Part shown: one piece after another, positions 1 to 8,360 of the stretch
Layout of the letters: the number at the start of each line of letters is the position of its first letter
How positions within the stretch are numbered: position 1 is the stretch's first letter
Assembly (NCBI GenBank): GCA_029263945.1
Contig: JARIDM010000071.1
Location: forward strand, 1 to 22,909
Direction of reading: 5' to 3'
Source of the DNA: Sporosarcina sp.
GTDB taxonomy: Bacteria > Bacillota > Bacilli > Bacillales_A > Planococcaceae
DNA length: 22,909 nt
Position numbers and translations under genes: made by a program
The notes under the pieces: model-generated
The model's input: the letters and a program-made list of their open reading frames with translations, nothing else
Database searches by the model: none
What the model was told of the DNA's origin: nothing

Positions 1-892
1 TCCGTTCTAGTAGCTGTGGCAATATCGCAAAGACTGATGGCGTATACCCTCTTGTTGCAGGAGGTTCGCCTACGGCTAAACCAATTTCACGTTGTGCCAT
101 CGCAACACGGGTAACAGAGTCCATCATGAGCATGACATTCATCCCCTTGTCACGGAAATACTCCGCGATTGCGGTCGCTGTAAAGGCCCCTTTAATTCTC
201 ATTAGCGCTGGTTGATCGGATGTGGCGGCAATAACGATTGACCGCTTCAAGCCTTCAGGACCTAAATCTCGTTCGACGAATTCACGAACCTCACGTCCCC
301 GCTCTCCGATTAAGGCGATGATGTTAATATCAGCTTTCGTATTACGCGCAATCATGCCAAGCAGTGTACTCTTCCCAACACCAGACCCTGCAAATATGCC
401 GACACGTTGACCGTTTCCTACAGTCAACATTCCGTCAATTGCTTTAACCCCTACTGGTAAACTTTCATCAATCGGCGGTCTTGTCAGAGCATTTGGGGGA
501 GACTGATCGGTACGTACAGTCGCCAAACCTCTCGGCAAAGGACTGTTGTCTAGCGGGTTCCCCAACGAGTCAAGCACTTTGCCGATTAAATCCATTCCGA
601 CTTTCACTTCTAGCGGTTTCCCGATGCCTTCCACCAAACATCCACTTGAAATTTCACGTATGTCCGTGTAAGGCATTAAAATGACAATTTCTTCTCTAAA
701 CCCAACAACTTCAGCCATAATAATAGAACTATCTTTTGCTGTATTCACTAAATGAATATGACAAACGTCTCCAATTGAACTTTCAGGGCCTAGCGACTCA
801 ATCATTAGACCAACGACACGGACAACTCGGCCGAACTTTTTAAACGTATTTATTTCCGGAATAAATTCGGTCAGTTCTTCCGCTTTTTTCAT
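1..892 (-). CDS. fliI: Flagellum-specific export ATPase FliI (3' end beyond window)
   Basis: ATPase of the flagellar type III export apparatus; with FliH it feeds rod, hook and filament subunits into the export gate at the cytoplasmic base of the motor. The first 297 codons are present, roughly two thirds of a usual FliI of about 440 residues; the C-terminus runs off the window at base 1. Visible motifs: Walker A AGSGVGKS (residues 168-175), the catalytic-glutamate segment GERGREV (196-202) and a Walker B strand ending in MMDS with Asp258. The beta-barrel N-domain covers about residues 15-115. The ATG at 892 lies two bases after the fliH stop, which implies translational coupling. The match is to the F1-beta-like FliI/YscN family; the flagellar assignment rests on the fliH, fliG and fliF genes directly upstream. 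Confidence 0.96.
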   Translation of the reverse strand, partial: MKKAEELTEFIPEINTFKKFGRVVRVVGLMIESLGPESSIGDVCHIHLVNTAKDSSIIMAEVVGFREEIVILMPYTDIREISSGCLVEGIGKPLEVKVGMDLIGKVLDSLGNPLDNSPLPRGLATVRTDQSPPNALTRPPIDESLPVGVKAIDGMLTVGNGQRVGIFAGSGVGKSTLLGMIARNTKADINIIALIGERGREVREFVERDLGPEGLKRSIVIAATSDQPALMRIKGAFTATAIAEYFRDKGMNVMLMMDSVTRVAMAQREIGLAVGEPPATRGYTPSVFAILPQLLER

Positions 893-894
893 CG

Positions 895-1665
895 TCAATC
901 CCTACTTTCTAGTACTTCAATCAGTTGCTCTCGTAAATGTTTAAGTTGTTCGTCAATGCTGACGACGATTCGCCCATGATTTGTTTCGATATAGCATTCG
1001 GTCGATTCAAAGTCTTCATTTGGGAAAATAAGAAACGGTACTTCTGGTGGGAAAATCGACGCGAGTTCGCTCCGATTATCTGAAACCAGTGGGTAATAGT
1101 CGAGTGAGACATACATTTTAATCTCTTTCATTTCCCGTACTTCTTTGAGCGCTTTTCTCACTACATCTAGAAACTTCTCTTCATCGTCGTTTAATACAGT
1201 CCCAATAATACGTTCACTAGCCATCATCGCGATTTCAAGAATGACACGCTCTTGGCTCGTTTGATACTGTTCGGCGTTCTGTGCGGATTGTTTTGTAATT
1301 TCAGTTGCTTGTTCAATCGATTCTTTCATTTCTCCGAGTGCTTTTTCTCGGCCTTCTGAAAAGCCAATTTGAAACGCCTCTTCATACGCTTCTTGTTGCA
1401 ATCTCTGCTTTTCTTCTGTCCAAGCCGTTTGCATCGCACCGATATCTTCAGCTGCAACTCTTCTCATATCGTCAATTTGGCGTCTTTCTTCTTCGATTGC
1501 TCGACGTTCTATAGCAAAAAGTCGATCTCGTTCTTGCAGCACTGATTCCATCGATAATGTTTCAGTTTCACTAATTTCTTCTATTGGTTGTAAGTTTCGA
1601 ATTGAAATACTTCTTTTCTCGACTTCTGGTTGATTGGATTGTCGTGATTTAAAGATATTAGACAA
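895..1665 (-). CDS. fliH: Flagellar assembly protein FliH (stator/regulator of FliI)
   Basis: Peripheral stalk-like protein that binds FliI and docks it to the export gate. The predicted protein is 256 residues. A long charged helical stretch rich in Glu, Arg and Gln (about residues 40-140) is typical of the FliH coiled coil, and the C-terminal part resembles the delta/b-like domain of V/F-ATPase stalks. I chose a TTG start at 1665, which overlaps the last codons of fliG and gives a product beginning LSNIFKS; a GGAGGGG ribosome-binding site lies 9 bases upstream. The reading frame also stays open to an ATG at 1716, but that extension would sit inside fliG and has no ribosome-binding site. Sequence identity in this family is low, so the call leans on operon position as well as composition. 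Confidence 0.9.
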   Translation of the reverse strand: MSNIFKSRQSNQPEVEKRSISIRNLQPIEEISETETLSMESVLQERDRLFAIERRAIEEERRQIDDMRRVAAEDIGAMQTAWTEEKQRLQQEAYEEAFQIGFSEGREKALGEMKESIEQATEITKQSAQNAEQYQTSQERVILEIAMMASERIIGTVLNDDEEKFLDVVRKALKEVREMKEIKMYVSLDYYPLVSDNRSELASIFPPEVPFLIFPNEDFESTECYIETNHGRIVVSIDEQLKHLREQLIEVLESRD

Positions 1666-2671
1666 TGATGTCGTCCCCTCCACCACGAGCGATAATAATT
1701 TCACCAGCATCTTCAAGTCTTCTTATAATCGCTACGATACGAGATTGTCCTTCCTCTACATCACGTAAGCGAACAGGGCCCATGATTTCAATTTCTTCTC
1801 TAAACGACTCTGCCATTCTTGCGGACATATTTGTATAGAGCACCTCTTGTACTTCTTCGCTTGAAACTTTAAGCGAGAGAATAAGGTCTTCGTTTTCACA
1901 ATCGCGAATAATACGTTGAATTGAACGATTGTCGAGTGTAACAATGTCTTCGAATACGAACATTCTTTTTCTGATTTCTTCTGCAAGTTCTGGATCTTGG
2001 ATTTCCAGTGCATCCAAAATCGTTTTCTCTGTTGACCTGTCGACGCCGTTAAGCACTTCAACAACCGCATCAACGCCACCAGCTTCTGAGAAGTCTTGCA
2101 TCACTGTTGACGATAGCTTTCTTTCTAGTACGGCTTCGATTTCACTAATGACCTCTGGTGAAGTCGAGTCCATCGTTGCAATACGTCTCGCAATATCTGC
2201 TTGCACTTCTTGTGGAAGAGATGACAAGATAATCCCAGCTTGCTGCGCTTCTAAGTAAGATAAAATAAGCGCGATCGTTTGCGGATGTTCATTTTGGATA
2301 AAGTTTAGCAACTGTCCAGGGTCTGCTCTTCTCGCAAAGTCAAATGGACGCACTTGTAAGGAAGAAGTTAACCGATTGATAACGGCTTGTGCATGTTCTT
2401 TCCCAAGTGCTTTTTCCAGTACTGTTTTTGCATAACCAATTCCGCCTTGTGAAATATAATCTTGTGCAATGGCGATATTGTGAAACTCTTCTATAATTTC
2501 TTCTTTAACGGAAGCTTCCACTTTTTTAACACTAGAAATTTCAAGCGTTAAACGTTCCACTTCATCTTCATTTAAGTTTTGGTATACTGCAGCCGCAACT
2601 TCTGGGCCGAGAGAAATGAGCAAGAGAGCCGCTTTTTGTTTTCCCGTCATACCTTTGTCCTTTTTAACCAA
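1658..2671 (-). CDS. fliG: Flagellar motor switch protein FliG
   Basis: Rotor protein on the cytoplasmic face of the MS ring: it takes torque from MotA and joins FliF to FliM. At 337 residues it has the length of B. subtilis FliG and is recognisably similar throughout. Visible features are the N-terminal FliF-binding domain, the middle-domain EHPQ motif (about residues 128-131) and a C-terminal charged torque domain containing VLNGVDRSTEK and LEIQDPELAEEI. The start is a TTG at 2671, 7 bases after a GGGAGGG box; another in-frame TTG at 2677 is only one base from that box and so is less likely. The stop overlaps the fliH start by 8 bases. It lies directly after fliF, matching the FliF-FliG complex. 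Confidence 0.97.
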   Translation of the reverse strand: MVKKDKGMTGKQKAALLLISLGPEVAAAVYQNLNEDEVERLTLEISSVKKVEASVKEEIIEEFHNIAIAQDYISQGGIGYAKTVLEKALGKEHAQAVINRLTSSLQVRPFDFARRADPGQLLNFIQNEHPQTIALILSYLEAQQAGIILSSLPQEVQADIARRIATMDSTSPEVISEIEAVLERKLSSTVMQDFSEAGGVDAVVEVLNGVDRSTEKTILDALEIQDPELAEEIRKRMFVFEDIVTLDNRSIQRIIRDCENEDLILSLKVSSEEVQEVLYTNMSARMAESFREEIEIMGPVRLRDVEEGQSRIVAIIRRLEDAGEIIIARGGGDDIIV

Positions 2672-2686
2672 CGTCAATCCCTCCCA

Positions 2687-4276
2687 TTAATCTTCGGCTA
2701 TCCAAGTACGTAACAGCTTCGCAAATTCTTCTGGCTTTTCTTTTGCCATCTTCTCCAATTGCTTTCTTCGTAGCGTGCCTTCAGTTTCTTGTTCTTCGTT
2801 TACATCCTCTACGTTGAAGACAACTTCTTGCTCTTCGATAACCTCTTCCTCAAGCGCTTCTTCATCTGCACGACGGTTACGAATAAACATAAACACAAGC
2901 ACAGCGATAATTAACAACAGCGCTCCGCCTACTACGTAAACCCACCAAGGAATGATAGATTTCGTTGCACCAACATCAACACTTTTACCATTGAAAGGTT
3001 GTACAGATACTGCGATTTTCTCGGTTAAGTCAAGCGCTGTAAGTTCTCCAGCTGCTTCTTTGTCTATAGACGTTCGAATAATTGTCGTTAAGATTTGCTC
3101 GATATCATCTTCCAACTCTGTCGGCATCGATGTAATATCATCCGCTACAGGTGGTTCCACCATCACTTGAATACCAATGTCTCGTATTTTATAAGGACTT
3201 TCAACGATATCCCGACGAATTCGATTCACTTCATTGTTAATCGTTTCTTCGATTTTTTCATAATCTCCATCAGAAACACCGAATTCTCCATTCAATAGGT
3301 TATCAGTGTCTTCCTCTGCCATCGGAACGCCGCCAACGCCTGCGCCTTTTCCTGTAAATGATTCTGTTAAGCGTTGCACACTAAGCGCAATGCCTTCCAT
3401 ACTCTCCTCATCAACAGGGGTGACGAGGTTTTCTTCTCTGTTTTCAAGTTTGAAATCGATATCTGTCGTTACGGAAACAACGACTTTGTCTTGTCCCATC
3501 ATTGTGCCTAACATCATTTGTACTTGACGTTGCAAGTCACGCTCAATTGTTTTCTTAACACCCATTTGATCGTTTATTGACGGACCGTACTGACTATCAC
3601 TATCTGCTATATCGAAGTACTCTAAATATTGGTTTTTAATTTCAATGTCTTCTACCGCTAGGTTCGGCATACTTTTGGATACTAAGTTATAAAGTGCAGT
3701 CGTCTGTCCTTCTGTAAATGTATGTCCTGGAGCCGTATTAAGCATAATAGATGCCGTTGCTCTTTCTGTGTCATTGTTAAGAAACACATTTTCACTCGGT
3801 AGCGTGAGCAGTACATTTGCATCTTTAATGCCGTCAATTCCTTTTAATAAGTTTTCAAGTTCTGTTTGCATGGCAGCAAGCTTCATAACGTTGAATTCAT
3901 TATCGGTCATGCCAAAACCAGCGTTGTCCGCGAAAAACGAATAGCCAATCGATCCAGAATGTGGAAATCCTTCCGCTGCGAGAGAAACGAGTAATTCATC
4001 CACTTGTTTCTTCGGCACGAGAATCGGACTACCGCCTGGTGCAATTTTATACTGGACACCCTGTGCATCTAACTGTTCTTTAATACGACCATTTTCTGCA
4101 ACTGAGACGTCTTGATAAAGCGGAACATACTCTGTTCTTGATAAGAAGAAAGTCAATGTTGCTGCAAGTATAATTACTGCTGCAAAAGATGCACCATATG
4201 TGATTTTTTGTTTTTTAGAGCGACTCGACCAAAACTGCGTTATGTCAGTTTTGATTTTCGCAAATCTTTCATTCAT
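2687..4276 (-). CDS. fliF: Flagellar MS-ring protein FliF
   Basis: Inner-membrane MS-ring subunit that nucleates flagellar assembly and houses the export gate. At 529 residues it is close to the B. subtilis protein. There are two membrane segments, at about residues 25-45 and 444-465, flanking a large extracytoplasmic region that carries the ring-building (YscJ/FliF-type) motifs, including the segment from about residue 45 to 220. The cytoplasmic tail is strongly acidic and then ends in an amphipathic helix, FAKLLRTWIAED, that matches the conserved FliG-binding peptide. The ATG at 4276 follows a G-rich ribosome-binding site. Fifteen bases separate its stop from the chosen fliG start. Upstream is an unusually long, structured spacer before fliE. 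Confidence 0.97.
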   Translation of the reverse strand: MNERFAKIKTDITQFWSSRSKKQKITYGASFAAVIILAATLTFFLSRTEYVPLYQDVSVAENGRIKEQLDAQGVQYKIAPGGSPILVPKKQVDELLVSLAAEGFPHSGSIGYSFFADNAGFGMTDNEFNVMKLAAMQTELENLLKGIDGIKDANVLLTLPSENVFLNNDTERATASIMLNTAPGHTFTEGQTTALYNLVSKSMPNLAVEDIEIKNQYLEYFDIADSDSQYGPSINDQMGVKKTIERDLQRQVQMMLGTMMGQDKVVVSVTTDIDFKLENREENLVTPVDEESMEGIALSVQRLTESFTGKGAGVGGVPMAEEDTDNLLNGEFGVSDGDYEKIEETINNEVNRIRRDIVESPYKIRDIGIQVMVEPPVADDITSMPTELEDDIEQILTTIIRTSIDKEAAGELTALDLTEKIAVSVQPFNGKSVDVGATKSIIPWWVYVVGGALLLIIAVLVFMFIRNRRADEEALEEEVIEEQEVVFNVEDVNEEQETEGTLRRKQLEKMAKEKPEEFAKLLRTWIAED

Positions 4277-4497
4277 CGTAATCCCCCGGTCAGCTAACGT
4301 CGTTCAAGTTATTAGTTTTATTTCAAAGCGTTAAACTCTGAGTTAGTGAAATCATACTAAGACGAATAGGTAAGGGTTAAACAAGTAACTAAGACAGATT
4401 GAATATGTTACCCCTTTAACCACTAGCACCTTACAAGTCTGATAAACAATGTCCATCCCTCGACTTAGTCAAGCAAAGGATGGACTATTTAGAAACT
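4277..4497 (-). other. Long structured spacer between fliE and fliF
   Basis: No gene is visible in these 221 bases. Two strong inverted repeats occur. At 4451-4485 the arms GTCCATCC/GGATGGAC enclose a second stem (six pairs, one of them G-U, loop of three). At 4370-4434 three nested stems stack: GTAAGG/CCTTAC, GTTAAA/TTTAAC and GTAAC/GTTAC. Neither ends in a clear U-run on the minus strand, so they look more like mRNA-processing or stability structures than terminators. No convincing sigma-A or sigma-D promoter was found. Confidence 0.6.
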
Positions 4498-4803
4498 TTA
4501 AACAGGCATTCGAATGATTTCCTGATAAGCTTCCACAACTTTATTTCTGATTTCCATTGTCGCGTTCAAAGAAATCGCCGCTTTTTGTGCAGCAATCATC
4601 ACTTCGTGTAATTCCACGTTTTCACCCATAATGAGCTTTTGGGTCATCACGTCAGACTGGACCTGTGCTTCGTTTGTATCAGCGATTGCCGTTTTTAAAT
4701 AACTCCCAAAACTCTGTTGTGCTTCAGCAGATGTTGGCGTTAACTTTACACTTTCCGCTTGCATTGCTTCCATAGGGGATGAGGCCATAATTGATTGGAT
4801 CAT
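4498..4803 (-). CDS. fliE: Flagellar hook-basal body complex protein FliE
   Basis: Small rod component that joins the MS ring to the proximal rod and is the first substrate of the flagellar export gate. It has 101 residues, typical for FliE. The C-terminal helix containing GENVELHEVMIAAQKA and the closing VVEAYQEIIRMPV are hallmark FliE sequence. I chose the ATG at 4803, which lies about 9 bases from an AAAGGA ribosome-binding site; a GTG at 4809 is also in frame but sits only 3 bases from that box. It follows flgC after about 25 bases, the order flgB-flgC-fliE seen in Bacillus. Confidence 0.96.
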   Translation of the reverse strand: MIQSIMASSPMEAMQAESVKLTPTSAEAQQSFGSYLKTAIADTNEAQVQSDVMTQKLIMGENVELHEVMIAAQKAAISLNATMEIRNKVVEAYQEIIRMPV

Positions 4804-4828
4804 AGTCACAATTCCTTTCTAACTAAAT

Positions 4829-5290
4829 TTACTTCCCGATTTCAAGAGCTTTCATAAGCATAGATTTATTGGCATTTAAGACCGTTACATTCGCTTCAAA
4901 TGAACGCGTTGCAGACATAAGGTCTACCATTTCACGGAGCGGATCTACGTTTGGCATGTATACATAACCTTCTGCATCCGCATCAGGGTGCTCTGGGTCA
5001 AATATAGGTTTAAACGGTGTATTTACATCTTCTTGAATTCTTGAAACCCGGACACCTTCTCCAGCAGCATTAATGGATGTCTTGCCCATCGCCACGCCTA
5101 AAAATGAAGAGAACTGTTGACCTTGTGGTTGAAGCGATACAGTTTTCCGTCGATAAGGTTGCCATTCTCCATCTACCATTTTCGCTCGCGTTGTATCCAC
5201 ATTTGCCATGTTAGAAGAGATAACATCCATGCGTAATCTTTGTGTTGTCAAAGCAGAGGCAGATGCGTGTAACCCTTGAAAGATACTCAA
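4829..5290 (-). CDS. flgC: Flagellar proximal rod protein FlgC
   Basis: Rod subunit exported by the flagellar type III system and polymerised in the periplasm or wall zone to transmit torque. At 153 residues it is close to the usual FlgC. The N-terminal rod-family signature SALTTQRLRMDVISSNMANV (residues 12-31) and the C-terminal heptad-like helix (SATRSFEANVTVLNANKSM) are diagnostic. The start is TTG at 5290, 9 bases after a GGAGG box that lies inside the end of flgB; two bases separate it from the flgB stop, which suggests coupling. Confidence 0.97.
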   Translation of the reverse strand: MSIFQGLHASASALTTQRLRMDVISSNMANVDTTRAKMVDGEWQPYRRKTVSLQPQGQQFSSFLGVAMGKTSINAAGEGVRVSRIQEDVNTPFKPIFDPEHPDADAEGYVYMPNVDPLREMVDLMSATRSFEANVTVLNANKSMLMKALEIGK

Positions 5291-5292
5291 TG

Positions 5293-5685
5293 TTAACGGC
5301 CTCCTTTTATAACATTCTGCAGTGTACTGAATTTTCCATTTAAGCGATCAACAAGCGCATTATAATAAATTTGGTTTGTCGCAAGATCAGCTTGTTCTTT
5401 ATCCATATCCACACCATTTCCGTCATGACGATTGCGAAAATTCGAATGCTCATAAACACCTAATTGTTGATTGCTCGCTTTAAAATCAAAATGTTTACTG
5501 TTTGTTTTATATGCATGCATCGTACTAGACTTTGCATTTTCGAATACATCTTTAAAATTCACACTCTTGGCTTTATAGTTCGGCGTATCGACATTTGCCA
5601 CGTTTTGCGAGATGACTTGACCTTTCGTTGTCGAATAATTGAGTCCACTTTCTAATGAAGTTATTGTATTACCAAAAAGATTCAT
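5293..5685 (-). CDS. flgB: Flagellar proximal rod protein FlgB
   Basis: Proximal rod subunit and first gene of the fla/che-type operon. It has 130 residues. The N-terminal rod motif NVANVDTPNYKA (about residues 28-39) is the FlgB/FlgC/FlgG family signature, and the C-terminus carries the matching helix (TNQIYYNALVDRLNGK). The ATG at 5685 follows a G-rich box (GAGGGG, then GGTGG). The 415-base region upstream probably holds the operon's control sequences. Confidence 0.96.
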   Translation of the reverse strand: MNLFGNTITSLESGLNYSTTKGQVISQNVANVDTPNYKAKSVNFKDVFENAKSSTMHAYKTNSKHFDFKASNQQLGVYEHSNFRNRHDGNGVDMDKEQADLATNQIYYNALVDRLNGKFSTLQNVIKGGR

Positions 5686-6053
5686 AACCGTCCACCCCTC
5701 TATACCTTTTCAAACTTTACTTTCACTCTCTAGTTTTCATATATAATGTATTATAGCTTATTTTGTCGAATAATGCTAGGACTGTAGGTTAGTACTAAAA
5801 CGCCTTTCTACACACTGAATCTCCTATAAGAAAAAATATCTTTGGTCATTAAGTCCCGACTTTGTGGAGATATTTGTTATTTTATTATTAAAGCAAAAAC
5901 CTTGAATTCTAGCTAACTTGTCCTTTTAGCCTATAAAGCATTGGCGCGGCTGAATCTTTTAAATTATGTGTTTAGTATAGTATTTTACACACATTTTTAA
6001 TGAATAATGGCTCACTATTCATTACGACATGATTATGACACAAAATTTCAGTC
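5686..6053 (-). promoter_or_regulatory. Leader/promoter region of the flagellar operon
   Basis: No coding sequence is visible between flgB and the codY terminator. On the minus strand a perfect TATAAT (5750-5755) lies about 65 bases before flgB, but the hexamer 17 bases upstream (TAGCAT) is a poor -35, so the promoter is tentative. I found no good sigma-D consensus. There are two inverted repeats: AAATATCT/AGATATTT (arms 5834-5841 and 5868-5875) with a small AAGT/ACTT stem inside and a short T-run after it on the minus strand, and AATGAATA/TATTCATT (arms 5999-6006 and 6016-6023). A minus-strand TATACT lies near 5980, also without a clear -35. Confidence 0.45.
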
Positions 6054-6090
6054 AAAAAAAGCACCTCTTCAAATTTATGAAGAGGTGCTC
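6054..6090 (-). terminator. Rho-independent terminator after codY
   Basis: Perfect 11-base-pair stem (arms 6061-6071 and 6078-6088, GCACCTCTTCA on the plus strand) with a 6-base loop, followed on the minus strand by a run of seven U. It lies 11 bases past the codY stop and separates the codY cluster from the flagellar operon. Confidence 0.93.
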
Positions 6091-6100
6091 GATTTATAGC

Positions 6101-6874
6101 TTACTTTTCTTTGTCTAGTTCTGTCAGGAACTTGTTATTGAGTACTTTAATATATGTCCCTTTCATTCCTAGTGAACGAGATTCAATTACACCAGCACTT
6201 TCAAGTTTACGCAATGCGTTAACGATTACTGAACGTGTAATCCCTACACGGTCTGCAATTTTAGATGCAACGAGCAAGCCTTCTTCACCGTCTAGTTCTT
6301 TAAAGATATGTTCAATTGCTTCATGCTCACTATATGACAGTGAGTTAATCGCCATTTGAACAACTGCTTTGCTACGCGCCTCTACTTCAATTACTTCTGT
6401 TTTCTCACGTAAAATTTCCATTCCTACAACTGTTGCACCATATTCAGCAAGAATTAGATCGTCATCGTGGAATTGATCACTCATTCTCGCAAGGATCAGT
6501 GTACCCAAACGCTCGCCGCCACCCAAAATCGGAACAATTGTCGTAAGTCCTTCTTTGAATAAGTCTTTGTTTTCTACTGGGAAAGCTGTATAGACACTCT
6601 CGATGTCTAAGTTTGAAGACGTTTCTCTAATGTCGAATAAACGCTGCGTATATTCTTCTGGGAATTGACGCGTATCAAACATTTGCTTCATACGATCATT
6701 TTCGATTTGTTGGTGTATTTCAAAACCAAGTAACTTTCCTTTTCTACTTACGATAAATACGTTTGACTCGATTACATTGCTTAACTTCTCAGACATCTCT
6801 TTAAAGTTTACTGATTCGCCACCTGATTTCTGTAGCATTGCGTTAATTTGACGTGTTTTGACTAATAATGTCAT
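6101..6874 (-). CDS. codY: Global nutrient-sensing transcriptional repressor CodY
   Basis: Cytoplasmic GTP- and branched-chain-amino-acid-responsive regulator of stationary-phase, nitrogen and motility genes. At 257 residues it is nearly the same length as the B. subtilis protein and alignable throughout without gaps until the tail. The N-terminal GAF-type ligand domain spans about residues 1-155; the conserved Arg61 and Phe71 of the isoleucine pocket are present. The C-terminal winged helix-turn-helix lies at about 202-236 (IADRVGITRSVIVNALRKLE). The ATG at 6874 follows AGGAGG. It is the last gene of the xerC-hslV-hslU-codY cluster (codVWXY in B. subtilis). In B. subtilis CodY represses the fla/che promoter, which here lies just downstream. 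Confidence 0.99.
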   Translation of the reverse strand: MTLLVKTRQINAMLQKSGGESVNFKEMSEKLSNVIESNVFIVSRKGKLLGFEIHQQIENDRMKQMFDTRQFPEEYTQRLFDIRETSSNLDIESVYTAFPVENKDLFKEGLTTIVPILGGGERLGTLILARMSDQFHDDDLILAEYGATVVGMEILREKTEVIEVEARSKAVVQMAINSLSYSEHEAIEHIFKELDGEEGLLVASKIADRVGITRSVIVNALRKLESAGVIESRSLGMKGTYIKVLNNKFLTELDKEK

Positions 6875-6959
6875 TTCTTCTTCCTCCTCAAAATGGTTAC
6901 TTCCTATTTATACAATATTCTAAATCTTTCTAGTCATTAAATAAACTAATATGATTACA

Positions 6960-8360
6960 TTAAAGGATATAATGTGACAAATCCTTATTCTTTGCAATCG
7001 TTTTTAACTTTTCTTCTACGTATGCTGGTGTAATCTGAATGGTTGTTGGACCAATGTCTGCTGCTTCATAGGACAACTCTTCAAGTAATTTTTCTAAGAT
7101 TGTATGCAGTCGACGCGCACCTATATTTTCAGTATTGTCATTCACTTCAAAGGCAATTTCTGCAATCTTCGCGATTGAATCATCAGTGAAGTCTAAGACA
7201 ATCCCCTCTGTGTTCAATAACTTTTCATATTGTCGAATAAGAGAGAAATCTGGTTCTTTTAAAATTCGTTCAAAATCATCTTTCGACAGTTTATCAAGTT
7301 CAACCCGAATTGGGAATCGCCCTTGTAACTCTGGGATAATGTCAGATGGTTTTGCAATATGAAAAGCACCCGCAGCAATAAAGAGAATAAAGTCAGTCTT
7401 CACGGCACCATATTTTGTAGAAACCGTTGAACCTTCAACTATCGGTAAAATATCACGTTGTACCCCTTCACGTGATACGTCTGCTGAAGAGCCACTTCCT
7501 TCACTGCGTGCGATCTTGTCCATTTCATCTAGAAAAATGATACCCGATTGTTCTGTAAGCTCAATTGCGCGTCTCGCAATTTCATCATGGTCAATCAGTT
7601 TATCCGCTTCTTCTGCTTCTAAAACAATACGTGCTTCTTTTACTTTCATTTTACGCTTCGACTTCTTCTTGGGCATTAGAGAAGAAAGAGCATCTTGCAT
7701 ATTCGCGCCCATTTGTTCCATACCAGAACCTTGAAAAGCATCCATAAGTGATGGTTGTTGCTCCGTTACTTCAATAGTCACTTCTTCATTTTCAAGTTCA
7801 CCAGCTTGTAAACTGCTTGCGATATCAGAACGTTTTTTCTTTACTTCAGCTTCTTCTACAAAATCTGTTTCTTCCTCTTCTTGCTTTTGGCCGAAGAGCA
7901 TTTCAAATGGGTTTTGACCGCTATTTTCTTTTTTCTTTTTCGGTGCGATTAATTTAACCAATCGTTCATTCGCTAATTTTGTTGCTTGCTCACGTACCTC
8001 TTCACGCTTCTCAGCACGAATAATACGAACGCCTACCTCTGTTAAATCTCTTACCATCGATTCAACATCGCGGCCGACATAGCCTACTTCTGTAAACTTC
8101 GTCGCTTCCACTTTCAGAAACGGCGCGTTGACAAGCTTTGCAATTCTTCGAGCGATTTCTGTTTTACCGACACCAGTTGGACCAATCATCAAAATATTTT
8201 TCGGGATAATTTCGCTTTTTTCTTCATCTGTCAACAGGCTTCTTCTATATCGATTGCGAATTGCCACCGCAACAGCTCTTTTTGCATTTTTTTGCCCAAT
8301 AATATAACGATCTAAATGCGCTGTAATTTCTTTTGGTGTTAATTCCTTACTGTTTGCCAT
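6960..8360 (-). CDS. hslU: HslU/ClpY, ATPase subunit of the HslUV protease
   Basis: AAA+ unfoldase that feeds proteins to HslV in the cytoplasm. At 466 residues it matches the ClpY length. Walker A GPTGVGKT is at residues 60-67, the pore loop GYVG at 93-96 and Walker B IIFLDEMD at 274-281. The I-domain between about 110 and 245 is rich in Lys and Glu, as usual. The C-terminus ends DLSHYIL, matching the tail that inserts into HslV and activates it. The ATG overlaps the hslV stop by one base (TAATG), so translation is coupled to its partner subunit. codY follows after 85 bases. Confidence 0.98.
   Translation of the reverse strand: MANSKELTPKEITAHLDRYIIGQKNAKRAVAVAIRNRYRRSLLTDEEKSEIIPKNILMIGPTGVGKTEIARRIAKLVNAPFLKVEATKFTEVGYVGRDVESMVRDLTEVGVRIIRAEKREEVREQATKLANERLVKLIAPKKKKENSGQNPFEMLFGQKQEEEETDFVEEAEVKKKRSDIASSLQAGELENEEVTIEVTEQQPSLMDAFQGSGMEQMGANMQDALSSLMPKKKSKRKMKVKEARIVLEAEEADKLIDHDEIARRAIELTEQSGIIFLDEMDKIARSEGSGSSADVSREGVQRDILPIVEGSTVSTKYGAVKTDFILFIAAGAFHIAKPSDIIPELQGRFPIRVELDKLSKDDFERILKEPDFSLIRQYEKLLNTEGIVLDFTDDSIAKIAEIAFEVNDNTENIGARRLHTILEKLLEELSYEAADIGPTTIQITPAYVEEKLKTIAKNKDLSHYIL

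Noticed and set aside
222..684. Plus-strand open frames opposite fliI
   Set aside because: They are antisense to a well-conserved coding sequence, have no ribosome-binding site and resemble no family.
6043..6057. CodY-box-like sequence near the codY terminator
   Set aside because: Five mismatches, and it overlaps the U-run side of the terminator, so it is more simply part of that.
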